DNA of 64,000 bases, taken from NCBI GenBank assembly GCA_963576725.1, contig OY755246.1, positions 74,393,467-74,457,466 on the forward strand. The letters are read 5' to 3'. Position 1 is the stretch's first letter. Each line of letters starts with the position of its first letter. Below, in pieces: positions 1 to 12,251 of this stretch. The notes beneath the pieces are model-generated. The model saw nothing but the letters and a program-made list of their open reading frames with translations. It was not told where the DNA came from and did not search any database. The stretch is from Azorinus chamasolen (lineage: Eukaryota > Mollusca > Bivalvia > Cardiida > Solecurtidae). The position numbers and the translations under genes are program-made.

Positions 1-207
1 ATCTTCAGAATAGTGAATTCTATTTATAACTATTTATAATAAAATGTTGAAGGTGAATCAGTGTAGCTGTTTTAGAAGGCATAGAAACAGATCTATCAAA
101 TTCCATTAGCAAACAGCAGACCCTGATCCTATAGGAGCCACCTTATCTGGGTCTACTCTGTTTGCAGGTGCATGAAAACAAGTTTATATGAGGGAAATTA
201 AGGGTTA
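1..207 (+). mobile_element. piggyBac-like MITE, left side cut by window edge
   Basis: The right half matches the 250-bp family seen intact at 5165-5414 and 62098-62347. It has the central palindrome around CCTATAGGAGCC, the CTACTCTGTTTGC segment and the GAGGGAAA...GGGTTAA end. The 3' terminus is interrupted by a few extra bases before GGGTTAA. Confidence 0.6.
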
Positions 208-289
208 AATAAACAACTCCAGATCCTAAACTGCAGTTCAAAGGTTACAGCGCTGGGCAGTAAAATCTCTCCAGGTCAATGCATGACTC

Positions 290-395
290 TTAACTCTTTG
301 CACGCTAGTGGTGAAACTGATTACCTATGCAAACAGTTTGGATCCAGATGAGAGGCCGCATACTGCGGCGTCTCATCAGGATCCAAACTGTTTGT
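290..395. repeat. Palindromic hairpin repeat
   Basis: AAACAGTTTGGATCC...GGATCCAAACTGTTT forms a long imperfect inverted repeat (331-393) around a CCGCATACTGCGG centre, after a TTAACTCTTTGCAC start. Related hairpins are at 17725-17785 and 49502-49725. It is probably a small MITE. Confidence 0.6.
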
Positions 396-677
396 CATCT
401 TAATCATATTTTTGCAAAAAAATGAAAGTAAGTTTATTTTAAGAATTGAAGCAGATGACAATAACTTTTTGTTGCAGACCAAACATTAAAGGCATTTTGA
501 AAGGGATGTTGACCCATTAACCCCAGTGTGTAGTGTGAGTGATAGCTAGATGTTACATGGTGTCTTCCAATGTCTCTCAAATTAGATGTGGGAGATATTG
601 GAAATCCGTAGCTAAGAGTAACAATTCAGCCAATCAAGGAAAATGATCATCATCTAGACTTTTGATCTGGGTCCAAA

Positions 678-790
678 CCCAACTGATGTAAGTCATGGTA
701 ATGTTTAAGAAAACTGTGAAAACATGATTATGCAATGGCCCAACTGATATAAGTCATGGTAATTCTTAAGAAAACATGATTATGCATTTG
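678..790 (+). repeat. 61-bp direct duplication
   Basis: CCCAACTGAT(G/A)TAAGTCATGG starts at 678 and again at 739, and both copies run on to ATGATTATGCA. The surrounding DNA (208-1081) shows no gene or known repeat. Confidence 0.7.
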
Positions 791-1081
791 CCCCCCTAAC
801 AATGATAGGTGTTAAAATTACTACTGTGGATTAAGTCTGCTGCCCAAAAAAGCATCTTAAATATAAAAAATTTTTTTATAAAATTTGATGACAACACATT
901 AAAAAGTCCTAAAATGTCTGAACCTTGTATGATATTAATGAAATAACTGAGTAAATATAACTTAATTATAACAGTAGAGGTAACTCTTCTCAATTTCAAT
1001 TGTTAAAAATACTAATGACCCGTTTAATTGAATTATCATCAGATATTCACACTTAGAGCTAGAATTATTTCTAAACACCTA

Positions 1082-1475
1082 TTAACCCTTTACCTGTTTG
1101 CTTTGACAAAAATTGATCTGGGACTACTCTTGTTTGCGAATGCTTAAAAAATTGTTATTTCCATAAATAGAAGTTTTAGCTTTGAAAAAAAATGTAAAAT
1201 CAAATCTATATCTTGTCAAATGTAAACAGAGCAAACCCTGATCAGACAGCTTCTATAGCAGCCGTCTGATCTAGTCTACTCTTATTTTTAATGCGTAAAA
1301 CACATTATTTCTCTGAAGAGAAGTTTTTGCTTTGACAAAAACTGTAGAATCCGATCTATATTGTGTCAAAAGAAACAGAGAAGACCCAGATCAGACAGCT
1401 TCCGTAGGAGTCGTCTGATCTTAGTACTCTGTTTGCTAATGCATAAAAACAGCTTTATATGAGGGAAAGGGTTAA
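1082..1475 (+). mobile_element. piggyBac-like MITE with duplicated interior
   Basis: It is bounded by TTAACCCTTTACC and GGGAAAGGGTTAA, with TTAA at both ends. The interior carries two copies of a roughly 165-bp block, each with the CAGACAGCTTC...GTCTGATC hairpin. It is therefore longer than the 250-bp form. Confidence 0.65.
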
Positions 1476-1476
1476 A

Positions 1477-1859
1477 CGATTTTTAAAGATATTTTTATTG
1501 GTCATTTCACAGAAAAACTGGCATTATGTACTGCCTAGCACTTTATTTGCCTATATACCTGGGTCAAGGTATAATTGCATAGCTTTATTGAAGTCATTTG
1601 TATTTCTCAAAGACCAGTTTAAGGCATTTTGAGCTAAGGCAAAAATGGCACAAGTTGTAAACAGTTTAGATCTTGGTCAACCAGTCACTTGGTATTAGTT
1701 CTGAATTCAGTTCAAGTTTATTCAGCAGTGAAAGGGTGAAAGGAGTGCACTAAACTTATTTCATCTGCTAGAAATGTTGTCCACTGAAAAATTAACATGT
1801 CAATATACATGTATTACTGTAACTCAGGTGAACGATATAGGGCCAATGGCCCTCTTGTT
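1477..1859 (+). repeat. Unassigned DNA ending in an S-type element terminus
   Basis: No gene is seen. Positions 1825-1859 carry the hairpin AGGGCCAATGGCCCT followed by CTTGTT, the 3' terminus shared by the S, W and P1 families, so the segment is at least partly the remnant of such an element. Confidence 0.5.
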
Positions 1860-2018
1860 AAGGGATTTATTCCCCTTTGTTACTTTTCAGAAGTAACAAA
1901 GGATATGAACACTTACATTTATACAAACTTTGTGTCGCGTGTATCTCTGAAACCAGTAGGGCTAGAGTCACCAAACTTTACAGGATTGTTCACTAGCATG
2001 AGTTGTTTTGCTCTTGTG

Positions 2019-3883
2019 TTTTTAGCTCACCTGGCACAAAGTGCCAAGGTGAGCTATTGGGATGATCCTATGTCCGGCGTCCGGCGTCGTGCGTATGTGC
2101 GTAGTGCGTCGTGCGTACGTGCGGGCGTCAACAATTTACTTAAACATCTTCTTCTCTGGAACTACAAAGCCATGAGCTTTGATATTTGGTATGTAGTATG
2201 ATGTAATGGTCCTCTACAAAGATTGTTCAAATTATGTCCCCCGGGCCAAAAATGGCCCCGCCCCAGGGCTTATCAGTTTTTCATAGGAAAATCTTTAAAT
2301 ATCTTCTTCTCTAAAACTGTAAGGCATAGACCTTTGATATTTAGTATGTAGCATCATCTAATGGTCCACTACTAAGATTGTTCAAATTATGACCCCTGGG
2401 TCAAAAATGGCCCCGCCCCGGGGCTTATCAGTTTTTCATAGGAAAATCTTTAAAAATCTTCTTCTCTGAAACTGTCAGGCATAGACCTTTGGTATTTGGT
2501 ATGTAGCATCATCTAATGGTCCTCTACTAAGATTGTTCAAACTATGACCCCTGGGCCAAAAATGGCCCCGCCCCAGGGCTGATCAGTTTTTCATAGGAAA
2601 ATCTTTAAAAATCATCTTCTCTGAAACTGTAAGGCATAGACCTTTGATATTTGGTATGTAGCATCATCTAATGGTCCTCTACTAAGATTGTTCAAATTAT
2701 TACCCCTGGGCCAAAAATGGCCCCGCCCCGGGGCTTATCAGTTTTTCATAGGAAAATCTTTAAAAATCTTCCTCTCTGAAAATGTAAGGTATAAACCTTT
2801 GGTATTTGGTATGTAGCATCATGTAATGGGCCTCTACTAAGATTGTTCAAATTATGACCCCCAGGACAAAAATGGCCCCGCCCCAGGGCTTATCAGTTTT
2901 TCATAGGAAAATCTTTAAAAATCTTCTTCTCTGAAACTGTAAGGCATAGACCTTTGATATTTTGTATGTAGCATCATCTAATGGTCCTTTACTAAGATTG
3001 TTCAAATTATGACCCCCAGGACAAAAATGGCCCCGCCCCAGGGCTTATCAGTTTTTCATAGGAAAATCTTGAAGAAATCATCTTCTCTGAAACTGTAAGG
3101 CATAGACCTTTGATATTTGGTATGTAGCATCATCTAATGGTCCTCTACTAAGATTGTTCAAATTATTACCCCTGGGTCAAAAATGGCCCCGCCCCGGGGC
3201 TTATCAGTTTTTCATAGGAAAATCTTTAAATATATTCTTCTCTAAAATTATAAGGTATAGACCTTTGATATTTGGTATGTAGCATTAATTAATCGTCCTC
3301 TACTAAGATTAATCAAAATATGACTCCCGGACAAAAATGGCCCCGCCCAAGGGCTTATCAGTTTTTCATAAGAAAATCTTTAAAAATCTTCTCCTCCAGA
3401 ACTGTAAGGTCTAGGCCCTTGATATTTGGTATGTAGCATCATCTAATGGTTTTCTACCAAGATTATTCAAATTATTACCCCTGGGTCAAAAATGGCCCCG
3501 CCCTGGGGCTTATCAGTTTTTCGTATGAAAAGCTTTAAGAATCTTCTTCTCCAAAACTGTAAGGCAGAGACCTTTAATATTTGGTATGTAGCGCTATCTA
3601 ATAGTTTTCTACCAAGATTGTTCAAATTATGTCTCCTGGGTTGAAAACTTCCCCGCCCAGGGGCATATCAGTTTTTTATAGGAAAGCTTTCAAAATTGAC
3701 CCTGCTCTGGGGCTTAACAGTTTTTCATAGAAAAATCTTTAAGGTCTATACTCTTTATATTTAGTATGTAGCATCATCTGATGGTTTTCTACCAAGATTT
3801 TTCAAATTATGCAATCTGTCATTGAAATCATTAATCTGTTACGAACAGGTGAGCGATTAAGGGCCATCATGGCCCTCTTGTTT
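2019..3883 (+). mobile_element. S-family element, about 11 core units
   Basis: It starts TTTTAGCTCACCTGG with the hairpin GGCACAAAGTGCC, then GTCCGGCGTCCGGCG, then core units of about 155 bp (CTTCTTCTCTGAAACTGTAA ... CAGTTTTTCATAGG). It ends with CAGGTGAGC, the hairpin GGGCCATCATGGCCC and TCTTGTT. The 5' GCTCACCTG and 3' CAGGTGAGC are exact inverted copies. Some units are diverged or truncated toward the 3' end. There is no coding capacity. Confidence 0.75.
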
Positions 3884-4917
3884 ATACGCCCGTTTATGGA
3901 ATGGCGCTGTCCGTCCGTCTGTCCGTCTGTAACATCTCTAACTCAAGTTCCGCTTGGTGGATCTTTCTCAAATTTTAACACAATGTTTATCTACAGTAGC
4001 CTGCCAAGTCCCGGTTTGTTTATCCAAGGTCAAGGTCACACAATTGGACTTAGAATTTGCGTTTAGCTAAAATGTTAACCAGTCTGTCTGTCTGTAACAT
4101 CTCTAACTCAAGTTCCCCGTGGTGGATCTTTCCCAAATTTAAGCACAATGTTTATCTAGACATGCTACAGTAGCCTGCCAAGTCCTGGCTCATTTATCTA
4201 AGGTCAAGGTCGCTTAATTGGACTTAGAATTTGCGTTTAGCATTTGCGTTAGGCAAAAATGTTAACCTCAATTTATGTAGAACAAGTCCACTTATTTACA
4301 TAACACTTTGTGATAAAGCTTTGAAACTTGGAACACTTGTTCACCGTCACAACATTCACCTGTAGGCAAGAGTACATAACTCTGTCAAGCATTTTGACCG
4401 AATTATGCCCCTTTTTAACTTAGAATTTTTGGTTAAGGCTTTGTTAAAGTCCATTTATTTACATAACCCTTTCAGATAAAGCTTTTAAACTTGAAACATT
4501 TGTTCACCATCACAAGCTTCACCTGTAGGCAAGAGTACATAATTCGGTCTAACATTTTGACATAATTATCACGCTTTTTAGCTTGGAATTTTTGGTTAAG
4601 GTTTTGGTTAAAGTCCACTTATTTACATAACCCTTTCAGATAAAGCTTTTAAACTTGAAACATTTGTTCACCATCAGAAGCTTCATCTGCAGGCAAGAGT
4701 AAATACAATGTAACTCTGTCAAGTATTTAGACACAATTATGGCACTTTTTAATTTAGAATTTTTGGTTAAGGTTTTTTGTTAAAGTATGCCTATTTACAA
4801 CCTTGAAACTTGGTCGCAAAATTGGACTTAGAATTTGAGTTTAGCAAATATATTAACCCCAGTTTATGTTGAACAAGACCTCGACGGGGGTATATTGTGC
4901 CCACTGGCACTCTTGTT
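3884..4917 (+). mobile_element. Q-family element (short copy)
   Basis: It starts TATACGCCCGTTTATGG and GTCCGTCCGTCTGTCC, then core units containing TCCAAGGTCAAGGTC and later CTTCACCTGTAGGCAAGAGT. It ends GGGGGTATATTG, TGCCCACTGGCA, CTCTTGTT. It abuts the S copy at a shared T-run. Confidence 0.65.
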
Positions 4918-5164
4918 TAATTGTCTCCAGTGATTAATCTAGAAATTTGAACCATGAGTCCCAGGACTCACTAATCTGAAAACAATGAGTCCCACAGGAA
5001 ATCTATGAGTCCCAAACTAAATTGATGAGTCCCGAAGCATAAAATTAAAAGAAAACTGATGCTAAATCGTAATTCTGCAGTTACATTCTAGTTTTTGAAC
5101 ATTTATTGCATTATAGTATATATAATTACAACCAGGTTTCCTGGCTAGTCTCATCAATGAGCTG

Positions 5165-5414
5165 TTAACTTTTCCCTGTTCTGTTTATACCAAGTACTAG
5201 TACTGTACCTAGTGAATATTCATGGCAAAAGTAGTTATAATCAAATATGGAAGGTGGAATATTGTAGACATTTAAGAAACTAAAGAAACTGATCTATCAA
5301 ACTCCACTAGCAAACAACAGACCCTTTTCTGACAACTTCTATAGAAGTCGTCTGATCTGGGTCTACTCTGTTTGCAAATGTGTGAAAACACGTTTACATG
5401 AAGGAAAGGGTTAA
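5165..5414 (+). mobile_element. Complete 250-bp piggyBac-like MITE
   Basis: TTAA occurs at both ends, with TTAACTTTTCCCTGTTC on the left and GGAAAGGGTTAA on the right. The central arms TCTGACAACTTCTATAG/AAGTCGTC form an imperfect hairpin. It has the same length as the copy at 62098-62347. The CCCTTT ends at TTAA are the reason for the piggyBac assignment. Confidence 0.7.
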
Positions 5415-6060
5415 GACAGCATGGATGTCGAATATTGTCAAAACCGAAAGTAGATCGATACCACCATTCAGAGTACACATGTATGGACTACTTACCTGTC
5501 ACGAAGCATCAAAATGATATTTTCGATCGTGTGTACATTTACCATGCTATTTTTGGCCTGGTATTTGTCGCATATGCAGCAAAACATGAAATCAAGTCGA
5601 CCTTCCGTTGCCTAACAGAAGTCAACTAGGAGTAAGTCGCCAACCACTTTGGTCAGAACTCTTTCTCTCTTTAAGCTGATATTCGTTATTTTCCTCCATT
5701 ACATCGGATTCGGGATCCTTATTTTTATCCACAAACGTTGAAGGCATATCACTGAGACATAACTGACCTAGCATCGTTTGATTTGAGTCAATCTTAGCGA
5801 CTATTTTCGGTAGCAGCATCTTGGGTTATCCGGGGTCTTTCGGCGCTGCCATTTTAAAAGGAACGTTTTCATTGGCTCATTACGAACATCCTGCTGCATA
5901 CTAGCCAATCAAAATCAGTGTTGTTAAATACATACAACAGTCGGATGTTGATATCGCTACGGTGTTCTAGTAGTTTCACTACGTGAAATTAACTTCAACG
6001 GCTACACGCAGCCATATTTTAATGCGTCCTTTAGGACGCATACACTTCAGAATGATGCGT

Positions 6061-8116
6061 TTTTAGCTCACCAGAGCACAAAGTGCTCAAGGTGAGCTTT
6101 TGTGATACCCCTGTGTCCGGCGTCCGTCGTCCGTCTGTCCGTCTGTCCGTCTGTCTGTCTGTCCGTCTGTCTGTCTGTCTGTCCGTCAACAATTTCAAAC
6201 GACTTCTTCTCTGAAACCGGCAGCCCAATTGTAACTAAACTTGGTCAGATACATACTGTGGGTGGGTGCTTCAAAAGTTGTTAAAAGATAGTGGGCGGGG
6301 CCATCGGTCTTGTTGCCATGGCAACCGGACACAATATCTAGAAAAATCTTCTTCTCCAGAATGACTTGTTTGATTTGAATATAGTTTTCACCAAAATGTT
6401 TCTCAGTTGATAGACTTTAAAAGTTGTTAAAAGAATTTTGATCGGGCAAAAAACATGGCCGCCAGAGGGCGTGGTCAATATTTCCATATATGGTAATATG
6501 GAATTTTCATAGGAAAATCTTTAAAAATCTTCTTCTCTGAATCTGTAAAGCCTAGACCTTTGATATTTGGTATGTAGCCTGATCTTATGGTCCTCTACAA
6601 ATATTGTTCAAATTATGACCCCCGGGCCAAAAATGGCACAAGGGCTTATCAGTTTTTCATAGGAAAATCTTTAAAAATCTTCTTCTCTGAAACTGTAAGG
6701 CTTAAACCTTTGATATTAGGTATGTAGCATGATCTTATGGTCCTCTACAAATATTGTTCAAATTATGACCCCTGGGCCAAATATGGCCCCGCCCAAGGGC
6801 TTATCAGTTTTTCATAGGAAAATCTTTAAAAATCTTCTTCTCTGAAACTGTAAGGCTTAAACCTTTGATATTAGGTATGTAGCATGATCTTATGGTCCTC
6901 TACAAATATTGTTCAAATTATGACCCCCGGGCCAAAAATGGCCCCGCCCAAGGGCTTATCAGTTTTTCATAGGAAAATCTTTAAAAATCTTCTTCTCTGA
7001 AACTGTAAGGCTTAAACCTTTGATATTAAGTATGTTATATGATCTTATGGTCCTCTACAAATATTGTTCAAATTATGACCCCCGGGCCAAAAATGGCCCC
7101 GCCCAAGGGCTTATCAGTTTTTCATAGGAAAATCTTTAAAAATCTTCTACTCTCAAACTGTAAGGCCTAGACCTTTGATATTTGGTATGTAGCATGATCT
7201 TATGGTCCTCTACAAATATTGTTCAAATTATGACCCCTGGGCCAAAAATGGCCCCGCCCAAGGGCTTATCAGTTTTTCATAGGAAAATCTTTAAAAATCT
7301 TCTTCTCTGAAACTGTAAGGCCTAGACCATTGATATTTGGTATGTAGCATGATTTATGGTCCTCTACAAATATTGTTCAAATTATGACCCCCGGGCCAAA
7401 AATGGCCCCGCCCAAGGGCTTATCAGTTTTTCATTGGAAAATCTTTAAAGATCTTCTTCTCTGAAGCTGTAAGGCCTAGACCCTTGATATTTAATATGTA
7501 GCATGATCTTATGGTCCTCTACAAATGGTGTTCAAATTATGACCCCCGGGCCAAAAATGGCCCCGCCCAAGGGCTTATCAGTTTTTCATAGGAAAATCTT
7601 AAAAAATCTTCTTCTCTGAAACTGTAAGGCCTAGACCTTTGATATTTGGTATGTAGCATGAACTTATGGTCCTCTTCAAATATTGTTCAAATTATGACCC
7701 CCGGGCGAAAAATCGCCCCGCCCAAGGGCTTATCAGTTTTTCATAGGAAAATCTTTCAAAAAATTCTGAAACTGTAAGGCCTAGACCATTGATATTTGGT
7801 ATGACTAACATGATCTACTGGTCCTCTATAAATATGTAGCTGTGGCTTGTGGTCCTCTGCCAAGAATGTTTAACTTACGACCCTGACCACAGGGCGAAAC
7901 TTGGCCCTGCCTCAGGGCTTATCAGTTTTTTCGATGGGAAAAATATGAAATATTACTTTTCTCTGAAATCATAAGGCTTAGACCTTTAATTAATGGCATA
8001 CTGCTTTGCCTTGTGGTTCTCTACCAGGTTGTCCACATGATTTCTTGTGGTCAAAAAAGGCCCTGCCCCTGGTGTTATCTCAGGTGAGCGCTTCAGGGCC
8101 TCATGGCCCTCTTGTT
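6061..8116 (+). mobile_element. W-family element inside V
   Basis: It starts TTTTAGCTCACCAGAGCAC with a hairpin to GGTGAGCT, then a long (GTCCGTCTGTCC)n tract, a leader with a GTTGCCATGGCAAC palindrome near 6310, and about 10 core units of 155 bp (CTACAAATATTGTTC). It ends AGGTGAGCGCTTCA, GGGCCTCATGGCCC, TCTTGTT. Its core is close to that of S, while its 5' end is close to P1. Confidence 0.72.
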
Positions 8117-9164
8117 TGCTATTTTAATGCGTCACTGACGCAGGACGCAGATCTAGATTAATCACTGTTGTCTCCCCCTGTTAACTTTGGAGTTACTGCC
8201 CCTGATGACTTAAAATTAGACAAACTTTACTTAGTGTCTTGCATATCTCTGAAACCATTAGGGCTAGAGTCACCAAACTTCACAGGAATGTTGACCAGCA
8301 TGAGTTGTTGTGCACCTGGGATTTTTAATTGTCTCCCCTTGATAACTTTGGAGTTATTGCCCCTGATTTGATTACTTAAAATTAGAGAAACTTTGTGTCA
8401 TTTTTGATTACTTAAAATTAGAGAAACTTTGTGTCATGCAAATCTTCAAAACAACTAAGGCTAGAGTTACCAAACTTCACAGGAATGTTAACCAGCATGA
8501 GTTGTTGTGCACCTTGGTTTTTTTAATTGTCTCCCCCTGATATGTATTTAGTTATTGCCCCTGATAGGATAACTTAAAATTAGAGAAACTTTGTGCTGCA
8601 CGTATCTCTGAAACCAGTAGGGCTAGAGTCACCAAACTTCACAGGAATGTTCACCAGCATGATTTGTTGTGCACCTGTTTTTTTTAATTGTCTCCCCCTG
8701 ATAACTTTGGAGCTATTGCCCCTTATGACATAAAATAAGAGAAACTTAACTTTGTGTCGTGTGTATCTCTGAAACCACTAGTACTAGAGTCACCAAACTT
8801 CACAGGAATGATGACCAGCATGTGCTGTTGTGTACCTGGGTTTTTTTTAATTGTCTCCCCCTGATAATGTTGGAGTTATTGCTCCTGATGACTAAACATT
8901 AGACCCTGATAAGTTTGGAGTTACAGACATTACACTTGTGTATTGGAAAGAGGATGTGAGGAGGAGACATCTGTTTTTTTTGTGACAAAAACAAACCTCT
9001 AGTTGCAGGTCAATTATGCATATGGATTGGTTTTCCTGGTTCACTAAACTTGTATAATATAACCAGGGCTAAATGCTATCTAAGGGAGACTGGCTTGAGT
9101 CTGGGTTTAGAAGTCAGAGAATGCCTCCAGTTTCTCATATCTCTAGTTCTCTTCTCCACTTGAT

Positions 9165-10394
9165 GTCCTGGGGTCAAAATTGGCCCTGCACCAGTGCCAG
9201 CTAGTTTTCTATAGAAACATACAGTATATTGGCGATATTTCGAGCACCATCGGGAATCAGCAAAAACCTCGGATTATCGCGATGCTCGAAAGAACCGAGA
9301 CCATTTTATGTCATTTCTTAAGAGCATTGTTTGACGACGACAGTAAACTTTTTAACATTATCCTAAACTTCAATGCATATTTAATTCATCGATTCTTTCC
9401 TTATATAAGTGATAAAAGAAAACACCATTCACATAGGCGACTGAAGTTTCAGTATAATTTGTATGGGTCCGTTCAACGGACCCTTCACAATAAACTCAAA
9501 ACTTGTTTCAAACCATTTAGACCTATCCCTAGAACAGTCGTAGCGTATAGCGTTATGTCGTTTATTTTGCATATTTTCCATTTGTCGACATTAATTTAAT
9601 TGTTGGTGCTGAGTTGGGTGCACAAACAAACATTTTCGTTTCGTTTCCGTGCTGTTTCGTAGTAAGGAAACTCAGGGCGAGTGACCAAGTTAATTAATTA
9701 TCGGAACACTCGGCTTTTTTCGTCTGATGTAATTATTCTCGTTCATCTCTCGTAGCAACAGTCTGCATGAATGAGACTGTCTAAAAGTAACAAAAATATT
9801 GCGAATTTCAATGCACTACAAGAAAAGCACTGCACTATTTCAAAATTTAAAGCAGAAAGACTTTATATGGCACACTTTCAGCGGTACCGAAAAATCACTA
9901 CACGTTTGCGAACGTAGATCTATGCAAATTATGATTGTGACTCTTTGTTTAAGACTTCAGTCTGTTAACATTATTTACACCAAAGTAAAGTCTGCATTCA
10001 ATGAATGTGTTATTCACACATTTGGAAGATCTAATGTCCCATAGACGGATCTTTTGAAAGGTCACGACAACGTATCGAGAAGGTGTGAATAATTACCTAG
10101 GAGGTGGGAAAACACCATGCTCGAATTAAACAATCAATAAAGGGAACATGAATGATCCGCGGGACCAGCACACATGCTCAAATTTTCGGATTATCGCTAT
10201 TCGGATTAATGCAGGTATTTTCAATGAGATTTGATAGAATTTGAGCCGGGACCTCAACATTCCCTCGGAATAAGCGGGTATCTCGGAAAAACGAGAGTCG
10301 AAATAACGCCGTTATACTGTATAGTGAAAACTTTGGAAAACCTCTCCTCTGATTGTCTGGTGAGCGATATCAGGGCCATTCTGACCCTCTTGTT
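9165..10394 (+). mobile_element. 3' end of a P1-family element, split by a Tigger-like insertion
   Basis: P1 core sequence (GGGGTCAAAATTGGCCCTGC, TTTCTATAGAAACA) stops at 9221 and resumes at 10322 with TAGTGAAAACTTTGG. It ends TCTGGTGAGCGATATCAGGG, a hairpin and CTCTTGTT. The 5' part is missing. Positions 9005-9164 have no recognised content. Confidence 0.65.
9222..10319. mobile_element. Tigger/pogo-like non-autonomous TIR element 1
   Basis: The ends are TACAGTATATTGGCGATATT and, as reverse complement of the right end, TACAGTATAACGGCGTTATT. TA duplicates flank it. The TTCGGATTATCGCTATTCGG interior near the right end resembles other Tigger-type termini. A 139-codon open frame (9180-9599) spans the left border and shows no transposase motif, so it is not called as a gene. 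Confidence 0.7.
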
Positions 10395-11189
10395 CTTAAA
10401 AAAAAGAAGCTCTAGTGGGTTGTTTATTCTGACAGTGTCAACATTACACACTTTCCGATGACAATTTGACACCGGAAACAGTAGTATTAAGGTGATCGAG
10501 GATGGGAAATTTGGTTACATTTGTTTGGTTTGGGACAGGTGGTTTTTTTTAATGATTAACTGATTGGTTTCTCATGTGTCTGGTCACTTCGTATCTAAAG
10601 ATTTTTTGCCAATTGAATATTTCAAGCTGAAGTTTTCTAATGACATGGAGGGGCACTTTTCCGGCCCCTCAATTATGACAGAGGGGCACTTCTCCACCCC
10701 ATAAAATGCAACAGAGGGGTACTTCTCCGCCAAATAAGAAAAGAGGGGCACTTCACCGGAGGGGAATTTCTTTGTGATTCGTTTCAAGAGTGAAAATGGC
10801 CAGGATGAAGTTGAAGGAGTTGCTATCAGTCTAGTGTGTTATAATGCTCCTGCACCTGCATGTTAATCAAAAACAACCAATCATGATGATAATGACATCC
10901 GAACCTGTTCCATTCACACTGGCTTTTGGTTAAAAACCAGTCAAACAGTTTTTTTCATTTTTCTTGTTCATTTGCCATCGCCATGCTGTCGTTACACTTA
11001 TCTTATAACGTGGCACGTGATTGGTCATACACAACCCAATAAACCAATTATTATTAAAAGAAGTTTTAACTACGAAGAATGGTGTTGCAGTATGTAATTC
11101 CTCCTCAATTAGTTTGCGAGATGGGGCTGATCCGTCCTGGAACAGGATGTAAACTAGCTCATAGCCATAATTAATTCAGTGACATATTG
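10395..11189. other. Unassigned intergenic or intronic DNA
   Basis: No gene or known element is recognised apart from the minisatellite at 10648-10765. Base composition is ordinary and AT-rich. Confidence 0.4.
10648..10765. repeat. Minisatellite of 29-33 bp units
   Basis: GAGGGGCACTTCTCCG-type units begin at 10648, 10681, 10714 and 10743. Read on the minus strand they give a repeated EK(Y/C)PSV pattern in a short open frame, which I take to be a by-product of the repeat. Confidence 0.7.
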
Positions 11190-12218
11190 TTATACCCCCA
11201 CCACCTGTGATGGGGGCTATATAGGAATCACCTTGTCCGTCCGTCCGTCCGTAACTCACTTTTTTCCGGGACATTTGCTTTTTTCTTAAAAACTGTTTTT
11301 CATACCACCTTCAAACTTAATACATGTTATAAGTGTTATATGGGGACAGCCTTCTCCATGTTTCATAACTCTTGCACAAAATTTGACAGAATTATGCCCC
11401 TTTTTAACATCATATTTTGTCTCTTAATTGGGACATACTTTTGAGACATGCCATTTTCTTGACACCTGTTTATGATATTGTCTTCAAACGTGGTACACAT
11501 TATGATAGTGATGAGAGAATGTGCAGTCAATAAGTGTTGTAATTCTAAAAACTTTTTTGAGAGAGTTTTTCCCCTTAGATACTTTTCATGAGCAATTTTT
11601 TGTCCGGAGCGCAACTTCTCAATTATTGTAGTCCCAACTATGAAACTTTATATATGGATAGAGGGTAATGAGAGGATTGTAAGTCTAAATTCATTTTTGA
11701 GACAGTTATTGCCCTTACTTTTCAGATGCAATATAATATATTTTGTCCAGAGCATAACTTCTCAATTATTGTAGGCACAACTGTGAAACTTTATGTATGG
11801 ATAGCGGGTGATGAGAGGATATGCAGTCAAAAAAGGTTGTAACTCTAAATTCATTTTTTAATGGAGTTATTTCCCTTTGTTACTTTTCAGAAGCAATTTT
11901 TTGTCCAGAGCATAACTTCTCAAGTATTGTAGGTACAACTGTGAAACTTTATATATGAATAGAGGGTGATGAGAGGATGTGCAGTCAACAAAGACTGTAA
12001 CTCTAAAATAATTTTTGAGGGATTTATTCCCCTTTGTTACTTTTCATAAGTATTTTTTTTGTCCAGAGCATAACTTCTCAAGTACTTCTTCTACATTTCT
12101 TCACCATTGATCCAAAAATTTTGCATATACATTGATAATGATGTGTAGATGTGTGTGATATAATTATGTCTCCCCCCCCCCATATTTATATGGGGGAGAC
12201 ATATTGTTTTCGTGAGAG

Positions 12219-12251
<33 letters not shown>

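Larger units (their letters stand above)
4928..8167. mobile_element. Element V, CAGTG-ended TIR transposon with 7-bp target duplication
   Basis: The left end CAGTGATTAATCTAGA and right end TCTAGATTAATCACTG are perfect 16-bp inverted repeats. The direct repeat TTGTCTC flanks both ends (4921-4927 and 8168-8174), and its removal rejoins the U-family core. CAGTG/CACTG ends recall hAT-type elements, but those normally make 8-bp duplications, so the superfamily is uncertain. No transposase frame is visible. A MITE and the W element sit inside; the remainder has no recognised content. Confidence 0.65.
1860..9004 (+). mobile_element. Element U, a tandem-core host interrupted by three insertions
   Basis: Core units of about 165 bp (containing GGGCTAGAGTCACCAAACTT and AGTTGTTGTGCACCTGG) are seen at 1906-2018 and again at 8168-8950. 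They end in GGAGACATCTG, a GTTTTTTTTGTGACAAAAAC hairpin and CCTCTAGTT at 9004. The block between is occupied by S (2019-3883), Q (3884-4917) and element V (4928-8167), inserted in the T-tract before AATTGTCTCC. Confidence 0.6.

Noticed and set aside
1082..1090. TTAACCC at MITE ends considered as telomere-like repeat
   Set aside because: The motif is not tandem and is part of the TTAACCCTTT inverted end.
6031..6284. Short frames rich in DRQTDRRT or SVCPSVCLSV
   Set aside because: These are translations of the (GTCC/GTCT)n microsatellite present in every element; low-complexity artefact.
9180..9599. 139-codon + strand open frame
   Set aside because: It spans the border between P1 core and a Tigger-like TIR element and shows no recognisable domain; chance frame.
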